Positions 12,430-24,660 of a DNA stretch of 64,000 nucleotides are shown one piece after another. The translations under genes and the position numbers were made by a program. Under the pieces are notes generated by a model, which searched no databases, was not told the origin of the DNA, and worked only from the letters and a program-made list of their open reading frames with translations. This stretch comes from Anticarsia gemmatalis. Lineage: Eukaryota; Arthropoda; Insecta; Lepidoptera; Erebidae. Every line of letters starts with the position of its first letter. The stretch's first letter is position 1. The stretch spans positions 4,278,001-4,342,000 of the forward strand of contig NC_134767.1 of NCBI RefSeq assembly GCF_050436995.1, in the 5' to 3' direction.

Positions 12430-13614
12430 CACTATAAACTTGTTTATTTAGAATCATGATATTTATTTCACCTTTAATAAAACTGTATTATGATTTGCGT
12501 CCTAATGAAGATTTGTCTTATCGGGATCTGTTGAAATTAATTTAATCTAAGACGCTTTAAATACACCAAAATAAACTTCGACTTGAAAATGAGGTAAAAC
12601 TAGGTTTTAATTAAGCTATTTTTATGATACATTATTATATTTTAGGCACAGAGGGGGTTTTTTAAACAGTTTTCTTGATTTAATAAACAGCACAATTTGT
12701 AATTGTCGGTCAAAAGTTAATCTTTAAGCAATGTTTATAATACAAAGGTTTCTACAAAGCAGCTTCATGCCTAATGAATGTACGATAAATACGAAACAAC
12801 TCACAATCCTATCTATATCTTTTTAAAGGATCTAAGTATCAATCCGCAATTTCTAAGCCTTTGTTACTACAACTAGCTAAATCTAAAATATTTCCACAAC
12901 CAGACAAAAGAAAAATAGGAAAACTCCCAAAAGAAGCTTTATTTCACTACGTAACAAAAATATAAAGGAATAAATATTAGCTTCACGCAAGAACTAGCGA
13001 TAACTTTCAAAGAAATCTAATATACCTAGAATTTCTCCCGCTGTAATAATATAACTATTGTTTAAGTTCACTGTATCGATACTTCTATTGTCATTGTGAG
13101 AAGATATTGGCATCTTTGTAGTCAAGGTCAAAGACCTTCGAAGACGTTTTTGGTCATTCACTTTGTACGATAAAGGGTAAGCTGTCAAGATATTGAATAT
13201 CTTCAACAAAATTGTCTATCGAAAAACATTAACAATGAAAAGGTAGAGAAATATTTTATGGTATATTAAATATTGAAGGGCTGCAAAATAAGTTGCGCAT
13301 GAATAAGATAATGTGATGTGTATATTATAAACACAAAAACTTTGCGCATGTATGTATGTTCCATGTTTGTTACTTTTCTCACAAAAAGTACTTACAGATT
13401 TTGATGGAATTCTATAAACATAATATTTTTTAACTCGTTACTGTCGCACTGCTTGCAATAGTTAGATAAATAATAGTTATAGCATGCATACCTAATATAT
13501 ATTTTTTTACTTAGGAAATATTTGTACCTGGTCAAGTTCGTAATTCATTAACAATATTAGTAACAGGGGCACCATAGAAGACGAACTTTGGTATAGTTAA
13601 GGAACAAAAACAGA
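12430..13614. other. Non-coding, nothing recognised
   Basis: A+T-rich sequence. A 71-codon minus-strand frame at 12994-13209 has no recognisable features. Confidence 0.5.
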
Positions 13615-14297
13615 ATATATCGTCCCCGTAGAGCGAAAAGTCATTAACTCGAAAAACCTTGTTTTGAGATATGGCTGTTCAAAGTTTTTAAAAATATAAA
13701 AATTCATAACTTACGATTGCAGTAACCTATCTCTACGTTTATAGTCTTAAATGAAGGAAATTATAACAAAGTTTATTTAATATAGACTACATTAAGAAAA
13801 TATTGTCTGAACGCTTGGAAATATCAAAATATATAAAATTAGTTACTTTTATTTTTTAAATATGTAACATAATTTCGAGTTAGTTAATTTTTGATCAGAG
13901 TTAGTGATTTTTAACGCAGTATGAAATGCGTGTACCGATGTGAAAAATAGCTAAATCCATTTAGTGATTTTACAATTGCTAATAATAATTTTAATATGCA
14001 GAGATAATTCAAGGGAAAAGTAATCAAGTCGTTTTAGGTATTTTTTAAGTATGGGTTAGATACAATCTTAAGAAATGAATATTAATTAACTAAAATTAGT
14101 TAATTTGCTCATTTTATTTTCAGCTCAAAAGGGTTGACCTGGTAAATTTTCACATTCTATAAAACAAAAACTATAATAGCTACAGGTATGTGGATTAGAC
14201 AGAAAATTAGAGAAAAATATGGCGATTTCAATGGTGTCATAAAAAAAGAAATCATTAACTCGAGTTAATGACTTTTCGCTCTACGGGGACGATATAT
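13615..14297. mobile_element. TIR element, ~680 bp, unclassified
   Basis: The ends are perfect ~38-bp inverted repeats (13615-13652 and 14260-14297). They consist of ATATAT, then CGTCCCCGTAGAGCGAAAAG, then TCATTAACTCGA. The ATATAT at both outer edges may be part of the TIR or a target duplication. The interior is A+T-rich, repeats motifs such as TTAGTGATTTT and GTTAGTTAATTTT, and has no long frame. Near the right end the TIR core makes a self-palindrome CATTAACTCGAGTTAATG. It is a non-autonomous DNA transposon. A splice-acceptor-like CAG at 14121-14123 lies inside and is probably incidental. Confidence 0.75.
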
Positions 14298-14749
14298 AGA
14301 AGTTCAGTTTTTATCGTTAAAAGTAAACCTAACTGAAGCGTATCCCACATGCTTCGATCAGAAATCCGATTTTAGACGCTATAAATTGAAAATCAATGAC
14401 CCGAATTCTCTGTATAGTTAACCTAAGTTCATTAAATGGATTTTATAATAGCACAGCAGCTATTAGCTTGGCGACTATTTAATTTAAATCTTAAGGGTGA
14501 GTTACACTGACAAGCTATTAACAGCAACATAGTTTTTTATATTTTTGACCTACGTCACGTTATGTTTGTAATTTTTGGCAAAACGAGCAAATGGTTTTTT
14601 AAAAACAGTGTTAATATATAAACGGTGCTCGCCTCGTAGCTAGATCAATTGATTGACAGACCAAAGGATTGATTAACAAAAAACGTAGCAGTGAACAGGT
14701 TGTAGTTGACCATTAATACAGGTAGTTCGTAATATCAAAGTGACTCTGA
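14298..14749. other. Non-coding spacer
   Basis: No gene or repeat was recognised. Confidence 0.45.
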
Positions 14750-14852
14750 AAGCCTGATCAGCGCCTCTAGCGGATACCGTAGGAACTAATTGCTCAGTAT
14801 GTTTTAAATGTCAAATTTATATCCGTTAGTAACAAGTGTAGAAAATCGCACT
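14750..14852 (-). mobile_element. F1 MITE copy G, partial
   Basis: Minus-orientation core CTGATCAGCGCCTCTAGCGG and the segment GTTTTAAATGTCAAA are clear. The right edge reads GTGTAGAAAATCGCAC, the same outer sequence that ends plus-oriented copies on their 3' side. This shows that the outer termini of F1 are inverted repeats. The left part is truncated. Confidence 0.65.
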
Positions 14853-15272
14853 ACGGTTCAAGAGCTATAAAATATCTGCTAGTTAATGTCATATTGTGAC
14901 CACGCCTTTACCAAATTTTATCAACAGTCCTCTAACCAGCTGTAATAAGTTTGAATTTCCAATATAAATGGTAAATTCCTATTAATGATACAACTTCATA
15001 ATGAAGAATATAATTTAGTGGAAAATTATTTGAAACTAGCTAACGCGTGCAACTTTGCTCGCACGATATTGAGTTTACAGTTAAGTTAATGGAATTCTAT
15101 TCGAATGAACTCATTAAGTATGTGAGTTAAGATGGCTTCTGTTGTCCAGACTACGGCGTTAGTAACAATTGTGTTGCTTGAGACCAACTAAATACAAAGA
15201 ATTCTTGAGGAAACCTTCCGCCAGTGAGCATTTTTTAATGAAAGTTTAATTTCCTTTACGCATCAGGGTTGC
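14853..15272. other. Non-coding spacer
   Basis: Nothing recognised. Confidence 0.45.
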
Positions 15273-15420
15273 TTATTGTGTATCTTTGTTGACATCTATC
15301 TGATAACCATTATACTGCACATCGTTTCCTTGCCAAAATCATGATGATTAAGCGTCACGTCGTATTGCATAGTGGCTTTCAAACTGACGTACACTAGCTG
15401 ACAACTGGAATACACAATAC
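15273..15420. mobile_element. F2 MITE copy, diverged
   Basis: Related to the clean F2 copy at 61603. The imperfect ends TATTGTGTATCTTTGTTGAC and GACAACTGGAATACACAATA are inverted. The interior keeps the order ACTATACTG-like, TTTTCTCCC-like, GATTAAG-CGT-ACGTC, then GACGTACACTAGCTGACAAC, all in diverged form. It appears to be an older copy. Confidence 0.55.
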
Positions 15421-18400
15421 GCATGCTGGTTAACATGGTGGATTTAATCTAGTCTAGTTCCAGTCGCATCAAGGGAGGAGACCAGTAATTCAGGTTTTTA
15501 CAATTGAAGTAAAACAAATTTTCTCAACAATAGAGTAGAGTTTGGTTGTGTGCCAAAAGATCAACGCTCTGACGGGTGTAATAAGAATTTGCCAAGTGAA
15601 ATCTGAGTAAGTACTTTACTCCTATGTAGTTTTTACAAAGATCTATATATGTTTGCATAGATGTATGAAATATACCTAACTTTCGCCATTTATTATTTTG
15701 GTTCCATGTAATAAAAGGCTAGCCTATTGCCATATACATTGCATGTTACCAAACAAAGCGTTCTTTGTCCTTGAATTAAACTCGAAACCTAGTGATTAGT
15801 AGTGGTATACACTACCGCCCAGACCGCAGAAATAGTTTGTCAAAGAAGTAGGTAGAAATGCTCGAAGTAGTACTGTCGTTTGAATACAATCATGACTCTG
15901 CTTAACTGCTGGTAACATACGTAATGTTATGTTGTTGGAGATATGATTTCATAATTTGATGCGGTCTGCCGCAATGCGGCTAGTGCGTAAAGCCTACTTT
16001 CTTAAATCTCATAAAAGGTAAAGACTATACCAGAAAAATCTCACCGTATTTTTCACCGGGCGTATTTTTCACCAAATGGAAAGTGGAATTAATGAAGGTA
16101 TTATAGTAAATTAAAGGCTAGTTTTATAGTTTGTACTTAACTGTCAGACAGTCTATCTGCTAAATAAAGTATAGCAAATGTTTCAAAACTGTAAATTTTC
16201 AAAACTACCACATTGATATTTAGAAGTGGTAAATGCCTTTGGGTAACTGAACTATCAAACCAAATTGAAAGTTGTCAAATTACTGAAAAAGAGTTCTACC
16301 GCATAAATATTTTCAGTTATCGTACTTCATGATGTCTTTTTCATAAACTCGGTGCAATGAGTTACCAAACAGAAAATTATGAACTTTAAAATTGAAAAAG
16401 TTTTCTTCAGACGTGTCCGTTAGTTTTTTATCACGCGAAAGACTTTCGTGTGGCAATCCTAATTTATTTTTATGGTGGTTTTCATTATTCAGACTGTAAG
16501 TGCAACTCTAGCATTTTTAGCATCTTTAGTGTCTCATTTAAATTGAGGCAAAGGTTGACATATGTAGGGTTATGGGAACGTTTTTTAATAATAGCACCCT
16601 TAGTTTTTGTCATACGCATCTAAAAAGCATCACCGCCATGTTTTGTGTAACGTCAGCGTTTCTCAAAGTGATAGCTGTCCCCGTGGCCACTTGTCAAGGA
16701 CATTAACCTCTCGGGCCATAAGAAGACAAATTAGCCCCTTGCGGCCCAGGAGGCGTCCTAAAAAGGTCACCTAATTATTTTGATAGAACGCTTGCCCCAC
16801 TTAAGTATTGATAAATGATGAGAATGTTAGATAGCTTTGGGAATAAGTTGTTTGTTAAGATTTTTGGGGGTTAAATTAGGGGATGAGTTATTATCGCTTT
16901 ATGGATGTGATTAACTTCTTTGAAGATGGTTAACGTTTGCTCTTGCTATCTCGACGAAATATTAGCCCAAAGTTTGGTACATACAAACAAACGACAAAGG
17001 GCTTGTCCACTGTTCTACAGGACTAAGAATATATTTTGCAGAATATGGATAACTTATTGATACTGCACCATTAAATTAAGATTAACTCGGAACCATGATT
17101 TATGTTATCTATTTTTTTAGATCCAAAACACGAATTGAATCATGTGGAAATCGACCTTACGAATTCTCGACTAATTGTAGCGGCTTGACGAACTCAACAA
17201 CGGTGCCATGAAGTGTATGTTAAATTATTATTACGTTACATATTATATTCATTATATTAAACCTAGTGACAAAATTGCAAGAGTATTATAAGCACATTAC
17301 AAGAGACTTTTTTAAATAGTCAATCTGCCGTCCCTTCATTATTTTAGAACAGTAAGTAAGTGTAGATATTACTGTATACTCCTCAAAATGAGATAAGACC
17401 TAGCAATTTAACAATATTATCATGATTAGTATTAATATTCACGTTTCAATATAACCCATTTAGAACGGGCTTAATATTGTTTATTAGGTTCACCACAAAT
17501 ATCAAATTAAAGCACTGTAAATGGAAAACTAAATCTGAATTTAATATAAATGTTTTAGGCTTATTGACTTAACATTTAATTGTAAACATATAAAAGCATT
17601 TGGTTGAATGTATTGAATAATTATTTAGATGGACAAACCAATTTTGACAATTGGACGTGTTCGTATTAATAACCTGTCAATGTTCATTGTAGGGTGATGT
17701 TAAACATTTACAGGATTTCGGAGGTTTATTTTTATTATACATTTCAATGATCTAACGTGTGACTGATATTTTTTATATTTTGGTTTTTGTTCCAAGATCC
17801 TGTGCCTATTTGGTTAATGTTGACAATTATTCTAATAAAGTTATTACGATTTATATATTACTTTACTCCTATGCAGTTCAGCAAGAAAAAAAGCGATCGA
17901 CTTGCATTTATTCCGTGTTTGCCTCAAAAAGTTTTTTTAAATTATATTTCCATTTTAGTTCCTCATTCGCCCCAAAATTAACTTACTGTAACTTTATTAC
18001 AAGTACAACTATTTATTCTTATAATAATAATTTCATAAAGCAAAATGAATATCAATAATTAATAACAGCACCGTGAATGAGAATTAATTACTTGTTAAGC
18101 ATACTCAAACAGAAATATTGTTTGTCGCAAATAAATTGGGTAAAACAATCTACGCAGTCAGTATACCGTTTCCTAGAAGCGCGGGAATAAACACAGCTGA
18201 CGAGATTTTTCCATTCCTGTTTAGGGCTTGCAGAACAAGAAAATGTGTTGAGCAGCTATTTATCTTGGGACCCTGAAAAAAGGTTATACTTTGTGCCATT
18301 TGTCAAATGTATAAAAGAGCTAAAATCGTACATGTAAGTACTGTTTTTGATTAAAAAAATGTTCATGTTATCCTTACATAATGTAAGTTAGGTATATAAT

Positions 18401-19046
18401 AAAAATAAACCAACAATGTTGTTGTTGTATTATCGGTTGCTATAGTCCTATAACTCAATAGAGAGACTTAGCACTCACGATTTATCTAGATTAAAGTTCC
18501 ATATATTAAAAAAAATCTGAGTGCTACAAAAGTCTGCTGCTCGCTAATGTTCTAAATTCTGAATTTATTTTACCACCGTCAGGCGCAAATCTTATTTACA
18601 TGGCTCTTTACTGACTTGATGGACTATATTTATGTAACAAACAAAATAGCGTCTCAAGCGTGAATCAAAGGAGCCAATTTTGTCAACACTTGTCACGAAA
18701 CTTTCTGCGACTGATAATGTCAAAAAAATATACAATGTTCGATAACCAGCCAGCCCTGTTCTCAAATCACCATGAAAACAACAATGATATTTATCAAAAC
18801 ATTCTCTTGTTTTCGAGACGTGGTAGTTTCTCCGCCCCTTACTTGAGATACACTCTGATATGCATTCGAAAACTTTTGGGCGATTTCTTTATTTGGCGGC
18901 GGAACGTATGTGAAGATTATGGCAAAGATAATAGATACAGATGGAGGATAGTTTTGTTTTTATTATGTTTTAATATTATTTTATCCTCCAATATATTCCA
19001 GATATATTTATTGATTCCATCAGTACCACAATAATAATTCTTTTGA
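15421..19046. other. Long non-coding stretch
   Basis: About 3.6 kb without a credible gene. Minor items: a donor-like ATCTGA|GTAAGT at about 15602; a direct repeat CGTATTTTTCACC twice near 16048-16073; a GC-richer patch near 16670-16770; and an acceptor-like pyrimidine tract close to GTAAGT near 17351. A 124-codon frame at 18660-19034 begins with GTG, is about the length expected by chance, and has no domain. Confidence 0.4.
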
Positions 19047-19145
19047 AAAAATAGTTCTCACAACAGCCGCGCTGATCAAATTTTTTATTTAAAATTAGTT
19101 GATAACTAGCCTTATCTTGATAGTAATGATAATAGTAAATCGCCT
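19047..19145 (+). mobile_element. F1 MITE copy H, 5'-truncated
   Basis: Begins at AAAATAGTTCTCAC, continues through a degraded core CCGCGCTGATCAAATTTT and the GATAACTAGCC arm, and ends with AATAGTAAATCGCC. The 5' arm is missing. Confidence 0.6.
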
Positions 19146-20219
19146 TTAAAGAATCACTTGCAACTGTTACTTAGTAAACATATTAAATATTTTTTGCCTC
19201 TAATATTTTATCACAAGATTTTATGTCGCGAGAAATTTAAAAATTCAATTACGACTGACTATTTAATCTAATAACTATTATCATTTTGTTGAAAAGCAAA
19301 AATTATGAACGTGGACAAAACTATAAAAATAAGCCACTTAATAAGGACAAAGAAATTCAAGACAAGTAACTACACTGAAACAAATCGTATAAAAGCTAAA
19401 ACTATAAGAATATTGAATTATTTAATAAAATTACAATCTTTCAGTGTATTATTAGATTATAGAAACGTGACACGAAGAATATTAAAGTTTGTGAAAGTTT
19501 TGACGTAGGTAACATGTTATTATGAAGCCTTTGACTTTGTAAAGGACAGTATTCAAAGGTTTCGGTTATTGTTAAATGAATGGACAAACTTCATATTATA
19601 ATGTTGTTTCGTATTGATGGTGTTTCAAACTTATTATCAAAGTATTATCAAAAGTAAAATTACACAATGTCACATTTTAAGCACTATACTTACCTAAGAG
19701 AGTAAAACTATTGACGTAATGATGAAAAAGGAGATAAAAATTTAAGTAACTTTACAATCAATGTGATCTGTCGACTGATGGTAATATTTTTGTTTTCATA
19801 GAAAATACGGTTAAAAAATTGACAGCGTGTACAATAAGTATTAAACTATTTTTAAATTTAACTACTTTTTTTCTGTCTTAATTGAAACTTTTTGTTTATT
19901 GCCTGATTGCTGATTGAATGCTCTATATATGCCTTTAAACATATCATAAGAGCATAAGAATGTCCTCAACTTATTTTTATTTAAATAACGCGTACATGAT
20001 AACACTGTGTAACTTAAGTTTCCCGAAAATTCGATCCTCATTACGGAAAGGTTAAAACAATATCAAAGCAAGGAAGGTCCACAAGCTGTTCCAAAATAGT
20101 GCAACTTTATCAATTTTCGACCCACATTTGTAGTATCAAGTTTCAAACAGGACCTTAACATTAAAATCGTGTCGGAGTCAATAATAATATTTGGTTACAG
20201 AAACATTTAATGCAAACTA
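19146..20219. other. Non-coding, includes a minus-strand splice-like site
   Basis: No gene or repeat was recognised. The junction at 19693/19694 is described separately. Confidence 0.45.
19688..19698 (-). promoter_or_regulatory. Possible recursive splice site (minus)
   Basis: On the minus strand the sequence reads CTCTCTTAG|GTAAGT, with the tract AGTTTTACTCTCTTAG before the junction. An acceptor fused to a donor is the signature of a ratchet point in a long intron. The 8-mer AGGTAAGT alone is expected about once per strand in 64 kb of this composition, so only the pyrimidine tract adds weight. Confidence 0.2.
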
Positions 20220-20471
20220 GTGTTGTTACAAATCAACGATCCGACTCTAAAAAGTCGGACATGATTTTACGCCTCCGACTTCAGACAATCATTTATAATT
20301 GGAAGTTATAATGAAAATTCGATCACAGCAAGCAACAAAGCGCTTTACTATGCAGGCTCGGAAGTTTGACTCCAACCTAGAAAGCCGGAACTTCCGATAC
20401 CAACTTCGATAAAATAAATTTAGAAACTCGAACTCCGACTTCAGTTTTGGTAGAACGGAACGTCCCTAGTG
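20220..20471. mobile_element. Possible DNA-transposon fragment
   Basis: This segment is less A+T-rich than its surroundings and repeats the motif TCCGACT (near 20239, 20274 and 20434). It includes a small hairpin CCGACTCTAAAAAGTCGG. It ends in AACGGAACGTCCCTAGTG, which read on the minus strand (CACTAGGGACGTTCCG) resembles a hAT-type terminus. No matching left terminus was found, so the class is a guess. Confidence 0.3.
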
Positions 20472-21308
20472 TAAAGCCAAATACAGATAATGGGAACATT
20501 CGGTACAGCTGATACAAGATCGGTACAAAATGTTGGCCCCTTGCTTCAACCGCAAGAGTGCCTTGGCAAAGCGTCACGTTATTGAAAATCTTGCTTCAAA
20601 ATGAATATACAATATAATATAGTGAAGTTTTAGCTACAAATCAGTTATTAAAAAGTATAGGACACAAAAAATACGACGGAAATTCAGAAATGTTGTTCTT
20701 TTAAAGTGACTTAAACCACTGATTTATAAAAGCCATATTATACGATAGTATGCATTAAAATAATGTACTAGAATTAATTCACATATAAATAAACAAACTC
20801 ACTAATACCACTCATCGTAATTCATTATTCCCTTATTCTATATTCAATTCAACCCAGGCTATCTCTTACACGCACGCACAAACTAATGGCCGAAATAGCT
20901 TCAAACATTAGAGGTATGACTGGAAGAATTTCCACGATCAATAATGACAAAGCGAAACCGTTGGCCTTATTATCACTACAAGAACAATGGAATCGCCAAT
21001 ATAAGAATATCTATAGATTGGTTGTTTTGGTCCATCGATTGCCTTTCGGGAACGTCCTTTGTTAGTACAGAGGGTAGGCTATTGAAATTCAAATTTGAAG
21101 CTGAACATGCCACAGCTCGGATGTTTGTAACTTTGAATTAGGTAGTTTGTCGCGGTGATGCCGTGCGGTCGACGGTGAATTTTGATTTTTCGGGATTAAA
21201 ATTGAGTTTTTCGATCGAGTTTTATAGACAAATTGATGGATTCGCCTCTGAGCGAGGTGGTTGGATTCTTGTGTGTCGAAAATCAAGCTTTTTCCTATTG
21301 AGTTTTGA
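20472..21308. other. Non-coding, nothing recognised
   Basis: Short overlapping frames on both strands. No domain or repeat recognised. Confidence 0.45.
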
Positions 21309-21380
21309 GTAGCTATCGAAAACTGTTGTATGAAAAAGTAATCAGCGCCCCTAGTGTATTTCAAGGGAACTACATTTTGA
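21309..21380 (-). mobile_element. F1 MITE fragment (copy I)
   Basis: Contains TAGCTATCGAAAACTGTTGT, ATGAAAAAGTAATCAGCGCC and CCTAGTG, a diverged minus-orientation F1 middle. Both outer arms are absent or unrecognisable. Confidence 0.5.
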
Positions 21381-23626
21381 GTTATTTTTGTTCTGTAGAT
21401 AGAAAAGCAATTGCAAACGTAGACAATCTTGCTACTGATTCATAAACATGTCCTTACGTTAAACTCAGTATAATTAAACATGAACAAACTAAATTATTAC
21501 TTAATTGCACCACGAGAATAGATGTAAAGAAATAGATATGAATTTAAGAAAATTACCTGGCGAAATGAATACCTCTACGCGTTTACTATATACCTATAGC
21601 TACCTTGAAACCAAGTACTAACTTAGAGAAGATGTAATATTCTGTGAGTTTACAGCCCTCGCTATAACCGCGCTTATTTTGCTACGCTCATAAACGCACA
21701 ATGCCTACAGGCGTTACTAAGTATAAACTAAGATGCGCTTATAAGCTTTTTATGCAGAAACCCGGCGAAACAGCAGCAAGGCTTTATATTAAGGACTAGT
21801 AAATTAAAGTATCAACATATTATTATAACAAATAATTGAATTAATAATAACCAAGCAATGGTGTCTCGACATCAGTGTAGATAAAAATTTGCCGGGCTAA
21901 GCCCGGAGGATGCAGGACTCCTTTTTGACCGACTTTATAAAAGGCGAAGGTCCTCAATTTGTCGCGATTTTTATTTCAAAAAGCATTTGTTTGGAAACAA
22001 AAACATATGTAAATGCATTGCAGAACAACCTCAACTAAAAATTATGCCTTCAAATATGCCAAATCTCTAAACAACCTTTAGCTTTCGCCCCTACATATTT
22101 TGTAGGTACGCCCGATAATATTTACTCATAAAATTAATCCAAGGTTAGTACGAAATCAAGTCGGAATTTGTACGCAATATCCCTATAGAAAACGTAATCA
22201 AAGGAATATTAGTTACTGGGTTATGTCGGCTATATTGGTAAGTAATCTTAGAATAAACATTATTGGATAACTACCTTTGAAAGACTTAATAGAATGTCTG
22301 CGAATGATGGAAGCTCACTAATATTAGGTATAATAATAAGTTAGTAAATAATATTACTCCCAATGGATTGATAAGTTAGGTTCTTAATAAATTGTATTAT
22401 TATATAAAATTATTATGATCAACATAGTTATTTCAATGTATAATTCAGATTAACCTATAATAGTTACGAAATTTTGTACTCATAGTAAATGAAATATATT
22501 TCTATACGTAAACTACTAAAATATATTTAAAAACCATTAACATTTTAAGTTATTAACACAACAAGTAAATAATAAATCCATTAAAAATCAAGTTAAAAAC
22601 TTAATGGACGAAAAAATCGTTACAGAATTTTATGAAACTTCAACACAATATTTTGCTTCAAAAATTATATGTAAAATTTGAGACCTATTTTTATAACTTA
22701 TGCCACTTGAACTAGTAAAATGCTTTTAAAGTGTGATTTTATCCATTAAATTGCAAGCTTATCCTGCGTACTACACTCGAAGGTTCAACACAAGAAGAAG
22801 TGTTTCAATTCATGTTTACGTGACCGAGTTTACAAACTTCTACTCATACACTGTACCAATTTGTATTACAATACCGCAGGCCCGTTTTGGTGTCAACGTT
22901 AAAGCTAAATCCCATCGGAATTCAACTCACTCCATAAGGAAAAACCAGCTAAAATTACTTCGTCTCTCTAACTAAATCTTTTATGTAAATTTCTATTGCG
23001 TTTCGCACCAAATCGTTCCCGAGAGATGACTTCAACGAACAATACCTTTAGAAACGAAAACGCTAGACTTTTTTCACCAAACATTAATCTGTTTTTATTA
23101 CGAATCGTAGAGCTATCAAAGGCCAGGCAGATTAAATTGGTTATGTGACGACTAACAGGTTTATTGGATCATAAATTTCCTTCGTAGAGATATTTTATTA
23201 AGAGAGCAAATATTAAAAGGAGATTACCTAGTAGGCTGTAAACATAAATTGCTTCGAAATTATACGGCTCTTCAAATTTTTAGAAGCCGATTGGTTCGGG
23301 ATTCTGTTTCCGACAGGTTATGTTATTGAAACATAATTTCTTGAGAGATCAAAGATTAAAAAGACAGGGATCAGAAAGTCTTTTTGTAAATACTCTGCTG
23401 AAGAATATGCTCTTTTTGAGAAGAAAATTGATTGGAAAATTAAGAGGATTGATGTTTGCTTTACTCATTAACGTCAATGAAATGAAGCTTATAACAAAGG
23501 CGTTAGGTAATATAATTAGTTATTGTGTTACAATGGGTACGTATTACGTATATAATTATGGTACACCAGTTCGTGATATTTTTAAAGCGTGGATTGGATG
23601 GATTAGAAAAGTTTATATTTGATTAT
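21381..23626. other. Non-coding stretch
   Basis: No credible gene. A small palindrome, GCCGGGCTAAGCCCGG, lies near 21892. Frames at 22733-22975 and 23320-23622 have no recognisable features. Confidence 0.45.
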
Positions 23627-23846
23627 GTTACCTGTAGTTAATGTATAATAGAATACGGGAATTAACGCGAACACGCATTTTACCTTAAAATGCCTAACGT
23701 TTCGGCGCAGGTTGCACTCGCCATGATCCCAGGCTGACTGGAGTTAGGCATTTTAAGGTAAAATGCGTGTTCGCGTTAATTCCCGTATTCTATTATACAT
23801 TAAACATGCAACGCGAGAGTTTAAAAGTTATGGTTACCTGTAGTTA
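23627..23846. mobile_element. Hairpin element with 14-bp target duplication
   Basis: Inside are two 61-bp arms (23638-23698, 23743-23803) that appear perfectly complementary, around a 44-nt loop containing TTTCGGCGCAGGTTGCACTC. The arms contain ATTAACGCGAACACGCATTT and TTAAAATGCCTAAC. A 29-nt tail after the right arm contains GCAACGCGAGAGTTTAAAAG. The sequence GTTACCTGTAGTTA occurs at 23627-23640 and again at 23833-23846, which fits a 14-bp target-site duplication. Such a long duplication is more usual for endonuclease-primed retroposition than for MITEs. No A-tail is seen. Near-identity of the arms suggests a young insertion. Confidence 0.75.
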
Positions 23847-24394
23847 CCAAATATTTTGGGATTAAACCAGACGAATGTTTGAACCCGTAATACCCATTGC
23901 AAACTAAAATGTTAATTGTTCTATGTGCTATAATACATAATTATGTGGTTAATGTTCTTGATTTTTTTTTTCAACTTCGCCCTTGAGAATTACTTCAGAA
24001 ACTTGCAATTCAGTGTCCTTTTTCCCTACAGTTCCCATTCTATCTCGGTTCGGTATGGCTTCAAAACGTAAGCTGGTGAAAACATAAATTCGAGCAACGA
24101 AATAAATTATTACCGCCCGAGCTTACATTAAACTCTTAAATTTCACTCTTTTGTAAAGACTTCTACAATAATTGTCCCGACTTAATAACTGTTCCAGTGA
24201 TATAATTTTTAAATAAATAAGGTACAAACTCGGCTGGTGGTATCTTGAGGCTCATTTATTACTTTGTGACTCAAAAAGCTAATAATCTTTGTCAAAGAAC
24301 TTGAATAAGGCATTCTCTAAAGAACTTGATATTTAAGTAATGCTAAGAATTTGGTTTTGTTATTTAATATTAATTAATTTATTTTTAATAATAA
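23847..24394. other. Non-coding spacer
   Basis: Nothing recognised. Confidence 0.45.
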
Positions 24395-24660
24395 ATTATT
24401 TAACCCATGAATGTCCCACTGCTGGGCAAGGGTCTCCTCCAGTAATGAGTGGAGGGTTAGGCCTAGAGTCCACCACGCTGGCCGATTGCGGGTTGGGGAC
24501 AATAAATTACTGTGTTTTAATTGTATTACAATTATTACATTTACCAAATAGTACATACTCAAGTCTATCACTATTACCTACATTTGGTGTAACGTTTGTA
24601 TCAGACGCTAGTGTAGCTGATTTTTATATACCTCTGTGCCTACTCTATAGTTGAACTGGT
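24395..24660 (+). mobile_element. Lepidopteran interspersed repeat (SINE/LINE fragments)
   Basis: The first ~95 bp contain CCCACTGCTGGGCAAGGGTC and GTCCACCACGCTGGCC, a phrase common in lepidopteran interspersed repeats. GGGTTGGGGAC follows, as in the SINE at 51745. The segment ends with TATACCTCTGTGCCTACTC, resembling the tail of the SINE at 34920 (TACACCTCTGCCTACTC). It may be a composite of two fragments. An open frame through it is incidental. Confidence 0.5.

Noticed and set aside
18660..19034. 124-codon plus-strand open frame
   Set aside because: It starts with GTG, not a normal eukaryotic start, its first ATG shortens it to about 105 codons, and no family features are visible.
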